This document shows, piece after piece, positions 43,815-52,468 of a stretch of DNA of 64,000 bases. A model generated the notes under the pieces. The model was not told the origin of the DNA. It worked only from the letters and a program-made list of their open reading frames with translations, and searched no databases. The position numbers and the translations under genes were made by a program. The DNA is taken from assembly GCF_013365535.1 (NCBI RefSeq), contig NZ_CP053590.1, forward strand, positions 1,044,501 to 1,108,500. The letters run 5' to 3'. Each line of letters opens with the position of its first letter. Position 1 is the stretch's first letter. This DNA comes from Aquimarina sp. TRL1. Lineage in GTDB: Bacteria; Bacteroidota; Bacteroidia; Flavobacteriales; Flavobacteriaceae.

Positions 43815-44563
43815 ATTATCAGCGAAAAATTACCCATCAAGGTTATGGAAAAGCAGAGATAGGATTGCAAAAATATTATCATAAAGTTGCTAAGAATATT
43901 TACGGATATCATTTCTTTACTTTCACTAAAGAAGAAATACTAAAAGACAATTATTACGATCTTGATGATAAGTATTTTAAAAAAGGGACTACATCCAAAG
44001 TCGCTCCTCTTTATGCAGGGGGTATCTCTTTAATAATGGTTATTGGTTTCTTTATAACCTTAGATGAAAAAACAGGTTGGTTTCCGATCATGATATTTAT
44101 TATTTCACTGATATCAACCATATTCTTTGCTATATATTATTTTACCATGCCAAAAAAAGAATACATTCTAAGCAGAAAAGATGGCTTAATTACATTTCCA
44201 GGATTCTATTGGCAACCAAATATCACCATGCGATTTGATGATGCAATTTTTGCTTATTCTACTGGGGGGGATAATACGATAGGAGCATTCAATTTACAGA
44301 CTATAAGACCTACCAAAGGTTATACATTTTGTTTATTTGTTATTGGTGGGGCAGATTGCTATGAAGATATGTCTTTTATCACTTGGTTTATGGATAAAAA
44401 CAGACCTCTACCTCCGGGAGATGCCTTTGACCCTTACCGCCAACAGGATTTTGAAAGGCGAAAAGCAGCAGGGTTCCCCAAACCCTTATATTTCAGCAAA
44501 GTCCCAACCCCTGAAGCAACCCCAGAGCAACAAGCTGAACGTAAGCGTATCGGAGGATGGTAA
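43805..44563 (+). CDS. Two-TM partner of the VasX-like effector, probable immunity
   Basis: The 252 residues have two membrane segments (about 63-83, 92-112). A soluble part includes EYILSRKDGLITFPGFYWQP and the end PLPPGDAFDPYRQQDFERRK, a pattern I have met in proteins encoded beside VasX-type effectors. It overlaps the effector by ten bases (translation coupling). VasX-like pore formers are countered by membrane immunity proteins, which fits the topology. Confidence 0.6.
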   Translation: MAIDYQRKITHQGYGKAEIGLQKYYHKVAKNIYGYHFFTFTKEEILKDNYYDLDDKYFKKGTTSKVAPLYAGGISLIMVIGFFITLDEKTGWFPIMIFIISLISTIFFAIYYFTMPKKEYILSRKDGLITFPGFYWQPNITMRFDDAIFAYSTGGDNTIGAFNLQTIRPTKGYTFCLFVIGGADCYEDMSFITWFMDKNRPLPPGDAFDPYRQQDFERRKAAGFPKPLYFSKVPTPEATPEQQAERKRIGGW

Positions 44564-44719
44564 AATTAACTTAAAACTTTATTTATAGTAGAGAATTAGT
44601 ATCTAAAACATAATAAACCAAAAAGCACTCATAATCAACTCTTTAATATTAAAGAGCTGGGCTTCTCTTTCCTAATTTTAAAAATCATCATATCAAAAAA
44701 CAACATTAAAAAAGAAAAA

Positions 44720-45298
44720 ATGAATGACACTTTAATAAATCAAATACTAAAAGACTGTTTGTCTCCAGATTTTAAAGTTCATCTTGACAGCAGTCTTATA
44801 CAGGGTGTTCTTGCTTCTGAAATGACACATCCTTTTAATAACGATAAGGCGAATTGTTATGGGGGGCTATTTGGTTCTTTAATTTCGATTGGAAACATGT
44901 GCTTAAATAAGGCCTTTTTATGCCCTTCCATTATTGTATTTGATACAGAAGGGTATATCGTATGTAATGACAAATTCCAGATAACACTTTTTGACAAGCA
45001 TGCAAAAAGGCACTCTCCTTGTAACTTATATATTTATTTCTGCTATTCTCCTTATGAGAATCTAGCCTATTACCATATTGATCACTCTCAAAACAATAGG
45101 GTATGCTTTGGTCATATTGACATTACAAAACTTCCTAGTTATTTAGAACAACTCCCACCGAAAACGCTTTCAAACCTTTGTTTTGAACTGCTTTTAAAAC
45201 ATAATTTTTTGGATAAGCCTCATTTAAGGTATGCCTATGACATATGGATTCATAGTATTAATCTGCATACTGCTATATGGAACATTTACAAACGATAA
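44720..45298 (+). CDS. Unknown soluble protein
   Basis: The 192 residues have several Cys (ANCYGGLFGS, IGNMCLNKAFLC, PCNLYIYFCY) and a His-containing middle (AYYHIDHSQNNRVCFGHIDI). It has no signal and no membrane segment. It lies in the same direction as the effector genes, 156 bases after the two-TM gene. The family is unknown. Confidence 0.45.
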   Translation: MNDTLINQILKDCLSPDFKVHLDSSLIQGVLASEMTHPFNNDKANCYGGLFGSLISIGNMCLNKAFLCPSIIVFDTEGYIVCNDKFQITLFDKHAKRHSPCNLYIYFCYSPYENLAYYHIDHSQNNRVCFGHIDITKLPSYLEQLPPKTLSNLCFELLLKHNFLDKPHLRYAYDIWIHSINLHTAIWNIYKR

Positions 45299-45332
45299 CA
45301 ATAATAATCACCCCAGATGAAAAACACATACA

Positions 45333-46037
45333 ATGGATACACTAATATCTCTCGAAAAAGACAACGTTTGTCTTTTTCAAAAAACCAAAAAAACATACAA
45401 TATCTCTGACCTTATTGAGCTTGGAAAAGATGCTATTGTAAATATCGCTATACAGCTAATTCGGCAGAAAAAAAGTATTGATACTTCTATTAATCCTTTT
45501 TGTTTTGATTACATCCAAGTACTGACCAATCAAAAGAATATTATCGTTCGATTACAGCAAAATGTGCTTTTAGTGCCTTTATATTCGAGATTCTATTATG
45601 GAATTGAATTGGAGCTACCAAGTGGAAAAATAAGGAACACACATTATCGCAATAACTTCTATGGTAATGAAGGGAATTTCTACTCTCAAAGTGGCAGTTC
45701 TTTTAACTGTGCCACGAAGCTTTTCTTCCCTTCAGTAGAACAAAAACAAACAATAGAAAGTGTTCTTCATGCTATCTATGGAGGTAGCTGTCTTTCTGCT
45801 TATCTATGGGAAACAAAAATGACCATCTATGAGACTAAAGAGACTTTTCACATTGAAGAAAAATCAGAAAACCCCAATAGCGTATATAAGGGATCATCGT
45901 ATATAATTGATAAAAATACTGGTGAGATTACAGGTATTCCTATAATAGAGGAAAACTTTATATCCGCTCCAAAAATTCCCGGGCTATCCAAAGAACCTAA
46001 TAGATTTTATTATATGGGATATACCGAAATACTATAA
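45333..46037 (+). CDS. Unknown protein near effector genes
   Basis: The 234 residues have no signal. The middle is rich in aromatic residues (PLYSRFYYGIELELPSG, THYRNNFYGNEGNFYSQSG). A Gly/Thr-rich strand region (ENPNSVYKGSSYIIDKNTGE) lies near the end. It starts 34 bases after the previous gene and 22 bases before the lipoprotein gene at 46060, so the three may be one operon. Confidence 0.45.
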   Translation: MDTLISLEKDNVCLFQKTKKTYNISDLIELGKDAIVNIAIQLIRQKKSIDTSINPFCFDYIQVLTNQKNIIVRLQQNVLLVPLYSRFYYGIELELPSGKIRNTHYRNNFYGNEGNFYSQSGSSFNCATKLFFPSVEQKQTIESVLHAIYGGSCLSAYLWETKMTIYETKETFHIEEKSENPNSVYKGSSYIIDKNTGEITGIPIIEENFISAPKIPGLSKEPNRFYYMGYTEIL

Positions 46038-46059
46038 ACTACTTTTTAAAACACAGATA

Positions 46060-46644
46060 ATGAAATATTACCATACCATTTTAATATTGCTTTGTATTGG
46101 CTGCAATAACCAACCCCATAAAGAGGACGTAAAAGATGTATTTAACATTTTAAAACACTCTTTTTACTCCCAAAAACGCACCACTATAAAAATTAGTAAA
46201 ACAGTAAGAACCCCTCCATCTCCATCATGGTTGAAGCATAATAATCCGCTGGTTGATGTAAGTAATGATAGTGCAGAATTCGAATTCGAATATTTCGAGG
46301 AAGAGGATTTGAAATATCTTTCTAAACAAAGAAATTATCTAATAGCACATCGGGAGCTTCTCCATCAAATCTCCGACTATTTTTGTGAGGAAGATTTAAT
46401 TGATATAAGATACTATGCAAAAAAGTACAAAGAATTTTCTCCTGAATGGAAGGCAATACTAAATAAATATGACATGAAATCATTAATGTATTTTTCATAT
46501 CCGGTATTTAACAAACAAGGTAATATCTCTTTGGTGGTAGCATATAATTTATTAGGTTATGGAGGATGTACCCCTTGGTATGAAATATTATCTTTTGTTA
46601 AAACTGATGGAGTTTGGAAAGCTTCATACCCTCCTTTCCACTAA
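46060..46644 (+). CDS. Lipoprotein paralogue of the Hcp-set immunity protein
   Basis: The 194 residues have a lipoprotein signal (TILILLCIGC, Cys about 15). Shared blocks with the lipoprotein at 22971-23549 are EEDLKYLSKQRNYL, IRYYAKKYKEFSPEW and YFSYPVFNKQGNISLVVAYN. The two proteins lie at opposite ends of the cargo and on opposite strands. Probable role: an orphan or second immunity protein. Confidence 0.65.
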   Translation: MKYYHTILILLCIGCNNQPHKEDVKDVFNILKHSFYSQKRTTIKISKTVRTPPSPSWLKHNNPLVDVSNDSAEFEFEYFEEEDLKYLSKQRNYLIAHRELLHQISDYFCEEDLIDIRYYAKKYKEFSPEWKAILNKYDMKSLMYFSYPVFNKQGNISLVVAYNLLGYGGCTPWYEILSFVKTDGVWKASYPPFH

Positions 46645-46714
46645 TTTAACTCTCAAATTACTTTCCTAATACGCAACTAAATAGAAATCCTCATGAAAAA
46701 AGAATTACCTCCTT

Positions 46715-46885
46715 TTATACAAATTTTATCAACCACTCCAAATAAGCATAGGTGCCTTTAGGCTCATTCCCTGTATCAGAAAAAATGGCATGGGTAGGTA
46801 TTTCTCCAAATTCCCCTTCAAGTCCACGCAATAGTAAGTCTGTAGACTGTGTACCAGCTCCTAATGAAATAATGTTATGTTCCAT
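46715..46885 (-). pseudogene. Truncated PP-loop (PAPS-reductase-like) gene
   Basis: A 56-residue frame starts MEHNIISLGAGTQSTDLLLR and ends at TAA 46715 after AIFSDTGNEPKGTYAYLEWL. This is the N-terminus of phage PP-loop/PAPS-reductase-like proteins (SxGxGxQS ATP-binding loop and the ADTGxEPxxxYxxLxxL motif). Full proteins are several hundred residues, so most is missing. It lies 11 bases after the stop of the packaging ATPase, as an operon gene would, and it breaks off at the cargo border. No remainder was found elsewhere in the window. Confidence 0.65.
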
Positions 46886-46896
46886 ATCATTTTAAG

Positions 46897-47928
46897 TTAC
46901 AAAGTGGGATGCTGTAGTTTACTATCGTGATAACGCAAATAATCAGCAATCAATTTGATGATGGCAGCATTCCGGTTCGGATAAATGGGTTTGTCATAAA
47001 AATCTCTCTCATTAAGCATCATCCTGATAGTAGACTTTTCTTCTTGATCGATAAATCGTTTACACGCCCGAATGTAAGCTGCCCTTGTACATCCGCTAAC
47101 CTTTCGTCTACGCATATCGATATAGACAAAAAAACTTCGTTGTTTCTTATATTCCGATTCTGTTTCAAACTTTCCTTCATCCATTGCTTTTGAACATAAA
47201 TCATACTGCTCATTAACAATTAGTTGTGCAATTCTAACTATAGGGTAATTTGGAATTCGCTCTTTGTATTTGGTGACAGGATCAACTTGATGATGTAATC
47301 TTATGAAGGTACAAGCTTGAAATTGTGTCGTTGTTACTTTACCCAACGATTGATGAGAAAACAAAATATCTATCCCCTTATGCCTTACTGTTGTTAATGC
47401 ACCGATCAAAGATTGACCTTTTGCACCTGACATATAACTATCAGTATCATCCAGCACTACAAGACCATTTTTAAAGTGATTTACAATTTTCTCAGCCACT
47501 TCACGCTTTTCAATATTACTCATTGCCTTACCTCCCTTTTTAAATGGAAGAATCCTTCTGGCTGCAACCTTTGTCAATGCTTTGATATGATTTGGGCTTA
47601 CCGTACGAAAGGTCGGGTAATCGTGACCATTGGTATCAAAGGCTAAGACTTTTCTTCCTTTCTTACCTGTTTCAGTATTATCCATCATATAGTATTTGAT
47701 TTCCTGATTGGTACGAAAGGTTTTTCCAACTCCCATTTCACCTATAATCAACATCACAAAAGGATCACGTTCTAAATCTTCATTACTGTAAACAATAGGT
47801 TTCCTGCCCCTTGTAGACCTTCTTTTTGGCTTTCCCTTTGTAGCAATTACACCATCATTTTGCGCTATCTTCTGCCACTTCGATAATTGAGCTTTCCATT
47901 CTTGGTTCTTCATCATATTCTTCATCAA
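46897..47928 (-). CDS. FtsK/HerA/Zot-like ATPase, candidate packaging motor
   Basis: The 343 residues carry Walker A GEMGVGKT (63-70) and Walker B GLVVLDDTD (155-163), followed by FSHQS (190-194) as a sensor-like motif. A basic N-terminus (KGKPKRRSTRGRK) comes before. The fold type is that of the small HerA/A32/Zot ATPases used for genome packaging by tailless phages and for assembly by filamentous phages. It lacks terminase nuclease motifs. The start overlaps the acidic gene upstream by 74 bases; a later ATG is possible. Confidence 0.7.
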   Translation of the reverse strand: MMKNMMKNQEWKAQLSKWQKIAQNDGVIATKGKPKRRSTRGRKPIVYSNEDLERDPFVMLIIGEMGVGKTFRTNQEIKYYMMDNTETGKKGRKVLAFDTNGHDYPTFRTVSPNHIKALTKVAARRILPFKKGGKAMSNIEKREVAEKIVNHFKNGLVVLDDTDSYMSGAKGQSLIGALTTVRHKGIDILFSHQSLGKVTTTQFQACTFIRLHHQVDPVTKYKERIPNYPIVRIAQLIVNEQYDLCSKAMDEGKFETESEYKKQRSFFVYIDMRRRKVSGCTRAAYIRACKRFIDQEEKSTIRMMLNERDFYDKPIYPNRNAAIIKLIADYLRYHDSKLQHPTL

Positions 47929-48814
47929 CAGTTAAAGGATCTATTACTTGTTTTTCTTTAAGGGGTACTTCTTCTTTTTTAGGTTCTGGCTTGCCATTGA
48001 TTTCCTCATAAGCCGTATCAAGAATATCTCTTTCATCATCTTCCGATTCTATGTCTCTATCTGAATATCCCTTTTCTTCCCTTACGATATCCAGAATACG
48101 CTCTACCAATAGATCATTCTCAGCCTTTATCTCCATAACCGCCCGACCTTTCTTAAAGAGAATAGATAATACCACAGCCATTAATTGCCGTTCAGGGGTA
48201 AGCTTTTTTGCCTTTCTTTTGAGTATCTGAACCAATAAGGGTTTTAATATTGCTTTGTCTTCCTTATCTAATCGTATTCGCTTTATGTTCTTCTGATTTT
48301 GTAGATCAATGAGTTCAATGATTTCATCAAACTCATAAAACTCTTTGTGTTTTTTGATTTTAACAAAATACCCTCCTCCAAGGTCTATGAGATTGTTAAC
48401 CGTTCCAAAAATGCTATCCGCAGCTTGTTTAGCTGCATCTGTTGGTAGTTCAAATTCTTCTTTATCTCCTTCATTGTTTGGATTTAGGTTTTCATCACCC
48501 ATATCTGAATCATCATCAACCCCCTCTCCTATTTCCTGTTCAGGTGCATCTAAAGGTGTCTCATTCCTTACCTTGTAAGCTTCTTGTTCCATAACTTTGC
48601 TTGAGTCTATTTTCTTTTCACTCATATTATCTCCTTGTATTGGACTTCCTCCTTTCCAAATATTCCAACCCTTTGTTTTTGTAACACCGGCTATTTCCTT
48701 TTCGATAACAGCTTTATTGAGCGGACTCAATTCTTCATCCTGTATATGTTCAAAATCAACACTATTTGGATTTTTTAATACTTCTACAACCTCCTTCTCT
48801 AACTCTTTCTTCAT
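47855..48814 (-). CDS. Acidic protein of unknown function
   Basis: The 319 residues are strongly acidic at both ends (GEGVDDDSDMGDENLNPNNE, DEEYDEEPRMESSIIEVAED). The centre (about 130-255) is more basic and compact (GGGYFVKIKKHKEFYEFDEI, KPLLVQILKRKAKKL). No enzyme motif. It might be a scaffold or an inhibitor-like partner of the ATPase it overlaps. Confidence 0.5.
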   Translation of the reverse strand: MKKELEKEVVEVLKNPNSVDFEHIQDEELSPLNKAVIEKEIAGVTKTKGWNIWKGGSPIQGDNMSEKKIDSSKVMEQEAYKVRNETPLDAPEQEIGEGVDDDSDMGDENLNPNNEGDKEEFELPTDAAKQAADSIFGTVNNLIDLGGGYFVKIKKHKEFYEFDEIIELIDLQNQKNIKRIRLDKEDKAILKPLLVQILKRKAKKLTPERQLMAVVLSILFKKGRAVMEIKAENDLLVERILDIVREEKGYSDRDIESEDDERDILDTAYEEINGKPEPKKEEVPLKEKQVIDPLTVDEEYDEEPRMESSIIEVAEDSAK

Positions 48815-48820
48815 ATCCTC

Positions 48821-49282
48821 TTAGTTTATCTTTGCTATAAATTGTATGAGGTTTTCCTCCAGAACCTCGTATCGACTGACAAAAGACTTGTTGAATTTTG
48901 GAATGGAAAGAAACTCAGAACAATTCTTAACATGGTAATACACTCCAAACCTTCCTTGATTGAATTGCTTTCCTATTTCCTTATAACTTAGCTCTGTATA
49001 CTTATTTAAAAGATGATAACTCGCCATTCGAGCTTCCCTATACTCTAGTGAGCGAACTCTATTTTTAAGTGCTTCTGTAACATTAAAAACTTTAAAGGCT
49101 TCGGAAACAACAAAAGTGGTAATCAACTTGGTTTGTTCTTTCTGCCGTGTACGCATCTTTGATGTCCCTGATAGTTGAGCTATTATTTTTAAAGTCTTTT
49201 CCATTCCAAACTTCCCTACAAGCTTATCTACTCCCTGTTGCAACTCTGTATACTCTTTTCTAGCCATATTTTCCATACCCAA
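48821..49282 (-). CDS. DnaA domain-IV-like DNA-binding protein
   Basis: In this 153-residue protein, residues about 82-130 read EYREARMASYHLLNKYTELS YKEIGKQF and then QGRFGVYYHVKN, much like DnaA domain IV (R..A.yLlre.t..S..eIG..FggRdHsTV.ha). The AAA+ part of DnaA is absent. It may bind specific DNA near the repeats at 62.2-62.95 kb and help start replication, but this is inference. The last residues form another helix. Confidence 0.6.
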   Translation of the reverse strand: MGMENMARKEYTELQQGVDKLVGKFGMEKTLKIIAQLSGTSKMRTRQKEQTKLITTFVVSEAFKVFNVTEALKNRVRSLEYREARMASYHLLNKYTELSYKEIGKQFNQGRFGVYYHVKNCSEFLSIPKFNKSFVSRYEVLEENLIQFIAKIN

Positions 49283-49306
49283 AACTTTTATAAAATCAAT
49301 ACTTCT

Positions 49307-49795
49307 CTACGCTCCCTTTTTTAAAGGAACAATGCCATATACATGGAAGAAAAATGACATTCTTTTTAACTGGTACTTTCCAATGACTGTATCATGCTCG
49401 ATTTTAGACTTCACTCCTAAACTTTTAAGTACTGACCTTCTAATATTTTTCATTCTTCCCATCGTCACCAGTTCCTGAAGTATCGATTCATCAGTGCGTA
49501 TTTTTGATTTGGCTTTATCCTTAATGGACTTTTTAACCAAAGGAGATTTTAGTATTTCTTCGAGTCTATCATTATTTTCTAACTGGTCTTCATATTCCTC
49601 CTCAATCTCTCCAAGGATTTCATAATCTAATTGCTCAAGTTGCTCCAATAAATCATCACGATCTGAGTCCTGAATAGAATCCAGAAGCTTATGCAGTTTC
49701 CAGAATATGCCAATCTTTTCTACTAAAGGTCTGGGAAGGTCTGTTTTCTTCACTTTGTTTGCTTCTAAGAAAACTTTAAACTTTACTTCTTTCAT
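49307..49795 (-). CDS. Helical protein of unknown function
   Basis: The 162 residues are charged and helical, with the acidic run LGEIEEEYEDQLENNDRLEE and a basic C-terminus (KSKIEHDTVIGKYQLKRM). It has no signal. It lies between a two-TM gene and the DnaA-like gene. The family is unknown. Confidence 0.45.
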   Translation of the reverse strand: MKEVKFKVFLEANKVKKTDLPRPLVEKIGIFWKLHKLLDSIQDSDRDDLLEQLEQLDYEILGEIEEEYEDQLENNDRLEEILKSPLVKKSIKDKAKSKIRTDESILQELVTMGRMKNIRRSVLKSLGVKSKIEHDTVIGKYQLKRMSFFFHVYGIVPLKKGA

Positions 49796-49824
49796 TTTTA
49801 TAGTTTTTAAATGTTTATGACTAA

Positions 49825-50073
49825 TTACGCAGGGACTACTGCCATCGATTTTGCTTCCAATGATTTTTCTATTTGATAGGAAATGAGTGCTGTCAGGGCA
49901 GAAGTTGTAAGTACAACTGCCATATTCTTAGCTAGTTCTTTACCTTTTGGAATACCGAATTTGAACCCTTTTTTATTGGCGTTAGTTCCAAGATTGTAAT
50001 ACACCAGTGCTTCAGCAAAACCAATTGCTAATCCTACACCCGTTATAATCACTACTGTTTTATCTACTTTCAT
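49825..50073 (-). CDS. Two-TM protein
   Basis: The 82 residues have two membrane segments (about 7-26 and 50-68) joined by a short basic loop (GTNANKKGFKFGIPKGKE). A small membrane protein of the phage-like element; the function is unknown. Confidence 0.5.
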   Translation of the reverse strand: MKVDKTVVIITGVGLAIGFAEALVYYNLGTNANKKGFKFGIPKGKELAKNMAVVLTTSALTALISYQIEKSLEAKSMAVVPA

Positions 50074-50095
50074 TCTTTACATTTTTAGCCTTTTA

Positions 50096-50731
50096 TTATT
50101 TTTCTAGTTTTTCTTCGATTTTCTCGTATCGCTCTTTAAGTTCTTTGCTATCTTTTTCTCCTTTAACGGAAGTCATCTTATAAATTTTTAGCAAAGACCG
50201 ATGGGTACTTCTTAAAAGTCTATTTGCTTCTTTCTGCACCTCCAGATCTTCTTTTAATCCTTTTGGAATTAGATTTCCTAATGAAATAATATGCCCTTTG
50301 ATTTTAGCATATCGAGTAGGTTGCGGTTTTGGCCCTTCTTCTTTTCTCTTTTGCTCATTGTACTTCCTAATTTTGACGCGACATTGCTTGATCTCATTTA
50401 AGACTTCATCCAATTCTTTTTTTATTGTTATTTTTTGGGGAGTTTCTTTTTTTGCCTTTTTCTTTGTAGTAGTTTTCTTTTTCTTTTCTGTAGGCTTTTT
50501 CTTAGGTTTTTCTTCCTGGGGATCTACACAAGGATTATCCGCGATAGCATCCGGAGATACTTTTGTTACCATCTGATATATCTTATTGATACTTGCTTCT
50601 TCTTCCTTTTCAAATACTTGTTTAGCTTCTATATCATTGTAGTCTTTAATAATTCCTTTTACAGAATCCTGCAATGCTTGTGGTCGTACTTTAGAAAGGT
50701 CTAGTTGTAATAAATCTTGTATTGTTGCCAT
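50096..50731 (-). CDS. Lys-rich helical protein
   Basis: The start is taken at ATG 50731 (MATIQDLLQLDLSKVRPQ), giving 211 residues; the longer frame begins inside the previous gene. A central run of Lys, Thr and Glu (KPTEKKKKTTTKKKAKKETP) links two helical parts, the second with NEIKQCRVKIRKYNEQKRK. It probably binds nucleic acid or a partner. The family is unknown. Confidence 0.45.
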   Translation of the reverse strand: MATIQDLLQLDLSKVRPQALQDSVKGIIKDYNDIEAKQVFEKEEEASINKIYQMVTKVSPDAIADNPCVDPQEEKPKKKPTEKKKKTTTKKKAKKETPQKITIKKELDEVLNEIKQCRVKIRKYNEQKRKEEGPKPQPTRYAKIKGHIISLGNLIPKGLKEDLEVQKEANRLLRSTHRSLLKIYKMTSVKGEKDSKELKERYEKIEEKLEK

Positions 50732-50747
50732 TTTCTTGTTTTTAAAG

Positions 50748-51107
50748 TTATGCACTCTTTGTATTTAGGTCTAGCTCTAGTTCCAGTTCAAGCAATTCCA
50801 ATGCTCTTGCTCTCGCTCTTGCCTGAATCTGTATTTCTTCTACGGATAGTTCCTTTTTTGAGGATTCTTTTTTGCTAGAAGTCGGAGTTAAAGCTCCTTT
50901 TACATCACGATTCAATAAGCGATATAAAAGTTCATCAGCTTCTTGAGCTTTAACACTAGATTTACTAAAATCATCAGATTCTTTTTTAATCACTTCAAAA
51001 GCTTCAACCGGATCAAGTTTTCTTTTGGTTCTTGCTAAAATTTCTTCCTGATTTTGAATCTCAATTGCTTTTAGCTCTTTTACGTTGGTATCTTTTATTT
51101 TGTACAT
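50748..51107 (-). CDS. Small charged protein
   Basis: The 119 residues contain ELKAIEIQNQEEILARTKRK and a Ser/Lys-rich hinge (SKKESSKKELS). The end is a Glu/Leu/Ala helix (ARARARALELLELELELDLN). No family was recognised. It is coupled with its neighbours by small spacings. Confidence 0.45.
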   Translation of the reverse strand: MYKIKDTNVKELKAIEIQNQEEILARTKRKLDPVEAFEVIKKESDDFSKSSVKAQEADELLYRLLNRDVKGALTPTSSKKESSKKELSVEEIQIQARARARALELLELELELDLNTKSA

Positions 51108-51110
51108 AAT

Positions 51111-51443
51111 CTACAGGGTGTGATCGATTGAAAATTCTTGTTTATAAAGGGTAGTCAAACTCATAAAAAACTCATTTGCTTCTTCCTGATCAGAGTAATG
51201 AATAGAACAATTTTGGGGCGTACCGTCCATATCAAAACACTGGTAACGATAGCATTGCAGAGGACGGTCAACATTACTAATGTCAATCTCTATCCAACGC
51301 AGAATTAAAGTATCTGGTTGTGTCCCTGACACCATAATCCTAAAATCCCTACAATGTTCCTTGCATTGCTTATTAATCATTATTGCCCTACCCATTATCT
51401 CATTGATAATATGTTGCTTAATAGCTTGAGGTTTCTTTTTCAT
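51111..51443 (-). CDS. Small Cys-containing protein
   Basis: The 110 residues have a helical start (IKQHIINEIMGRAIMINKQC) and a beta part with LQCYRYQCFDMDGTPQNCSI. The start overlaps the stop of the MoxR partner gene by four bases. The family is unknown. Confidence 0.45.
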   Translation of the reverse strand: MKKKPQAIKQHIINEIMGRAIMINKQCKEHCRDFRIMVSGTQPDTLILRWIEIDISNVDRPLQCYRYQCFDMDGTPQNCSIHYSDQEEANEFFMSLTTLYKQEFSIDHTL

Positions 51444-52459
51444 TTCTTGATTGTTTGTTGCGTATAATTTTCTATAATCTGTGTAACTTCACCTACCGCT
51501 GCATCTATAGAATAGCTTTGTTCAAAAACAGCATAACCTTCTTGTTTATCCATTACTTCTTCTACAAAGTCTTTACCCATATTCACCTTCATTGATCCTA
51601 ATCCAGCAGGTATATCTAATCCAAAATGATTACTTAGGGCTATTAATGACTTAAACCCCCTATAGCGAAAATATCTTGGGTCACTGGTCATCAATAACAA
51701 TTGATTTTTATCTAATCTATCCTGAAATCGCTTGATGCGAATAACACCCATAACTACATTGCTGTAGAAAGAAGTTCCCAACAGTGCATTGACTTCTACC
51801 GCCACCCCGCGTATCTCCATAAACTCTACTAATTCAGCACAAGCCAAACCAACATATAAAAGCGCATCGCCTTCTACTGCTGCATTACCCCCTGCCATCA
51901 GATATAATTTCAATGCTGGATAGGATGATTTTCTGTCTTTGAAATAAGCATACACACTTTTGACAGCAGTCGTTTTATTGGAAGTATCTAATTCTATTTG
52001 AAGTTGGTTAATAGTATTTTCTATTGGTCTTTTAGCCACTGTAGGCTGTAATCGATATAATCCCATTGCTGCACGGTCAAAGCAAAACATTCCCAGACCT
52101 CTATCATTATATGCTACCTTCGGTTTTGAAAGGATTTGATTGCCCATTAATTTTATGTATTGATTTAACTTATCTTTAATTTTAGCACTGATGGTTCGCA
52201 ATAATTCCATTCCAAGAAAATACTTATGCGCATTTAATTCACTTACATCTCTTGGGATAGGAGACCCATACCACCTACTACCTTTTTTAATTGTTGAAGC
52301 TGTCTTTTGATTCATCTGTTTTAAAACACCGCGATTATAGTTATTCAAACTAGTAGTTTGCTCATCTACAAAATCATTAAACAACTGTACATTATCGAAG
52401 TAAGAGTAGTAAGTCCTTCTTCCTTCTTTCTTTTTAATATGTATCTTGGTTACACCCAT
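51440..52459 (-). CDS. Partner of the MoxR-type ATPase
   Basis: The 339 residues are mostly helical: ISAKIKDKLNQYIKLMGNQI, then KPKVAYNDRGLGMFCFDRAA, LMAGGNAAVEGDALLYVGLA and LLLMTSDPRYFRYRGFKSLI. MoxR ATPases usually work with a VWA-domain protein. This one has parts such as LLLMTSDPR but no clear metal-binding site. It starts nine bases after the ATPase gene. A phage-specific MoxR partner is the most likely role. Confidence 0.5.
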   Translation of the reverse strand: MGVTKIHIKKKEGRRTYYSYFDNVQLFNDFVDEQTTSLNNYNRGVLKQMNQKTASTIKKGSRWYGSPIPRDVSELNAHKYFLGMELLRTISAKIKDKLNQYIKLMGNQILSKPKVAYNDRGLGMFCFDRAAMGLYRLQPTVAKRPIENTINQLQIELDTSNKTTAVKSVYAYFKDRKSSYPALKLYLMAGGNAAVEGDALLYVGLACAELVEFMEIRGVAVEVNALLGTSFYSNVVMGVIRIKRFQDRLDKNQLLLMTSDPRYFRYRGFKSLIALSNHFGLDIPAGLGSMKVNMGKDFVEEVMDKQEGYAVFEQSYSIDAAVGEVTQIIENYTQQTIKK

Positions 52460-52468
52460 AGAAATATG

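Noticed and set aside
22948..46992. A 15-base direct repeat (CGGATAAATGGGTTT) at 22948-22962 and 46978-46992, bracketing the cargo
   Set aside because: By rough count one or two such 15-base matches are expected by chance in 64 kb of AT-rich DNA. The right copy lies inside the ATPase gene, not at the cut PP-loop gene where the cargo border seems to be. I do not treat it as an attachment site.
46897..47928. Tailed-phage terminase large subunit
   Set aside because: The protein is short, has no nuclease motif after the ATPase part, and resembles HerA/Zot-type ATPases by spacing of Walker A and B.
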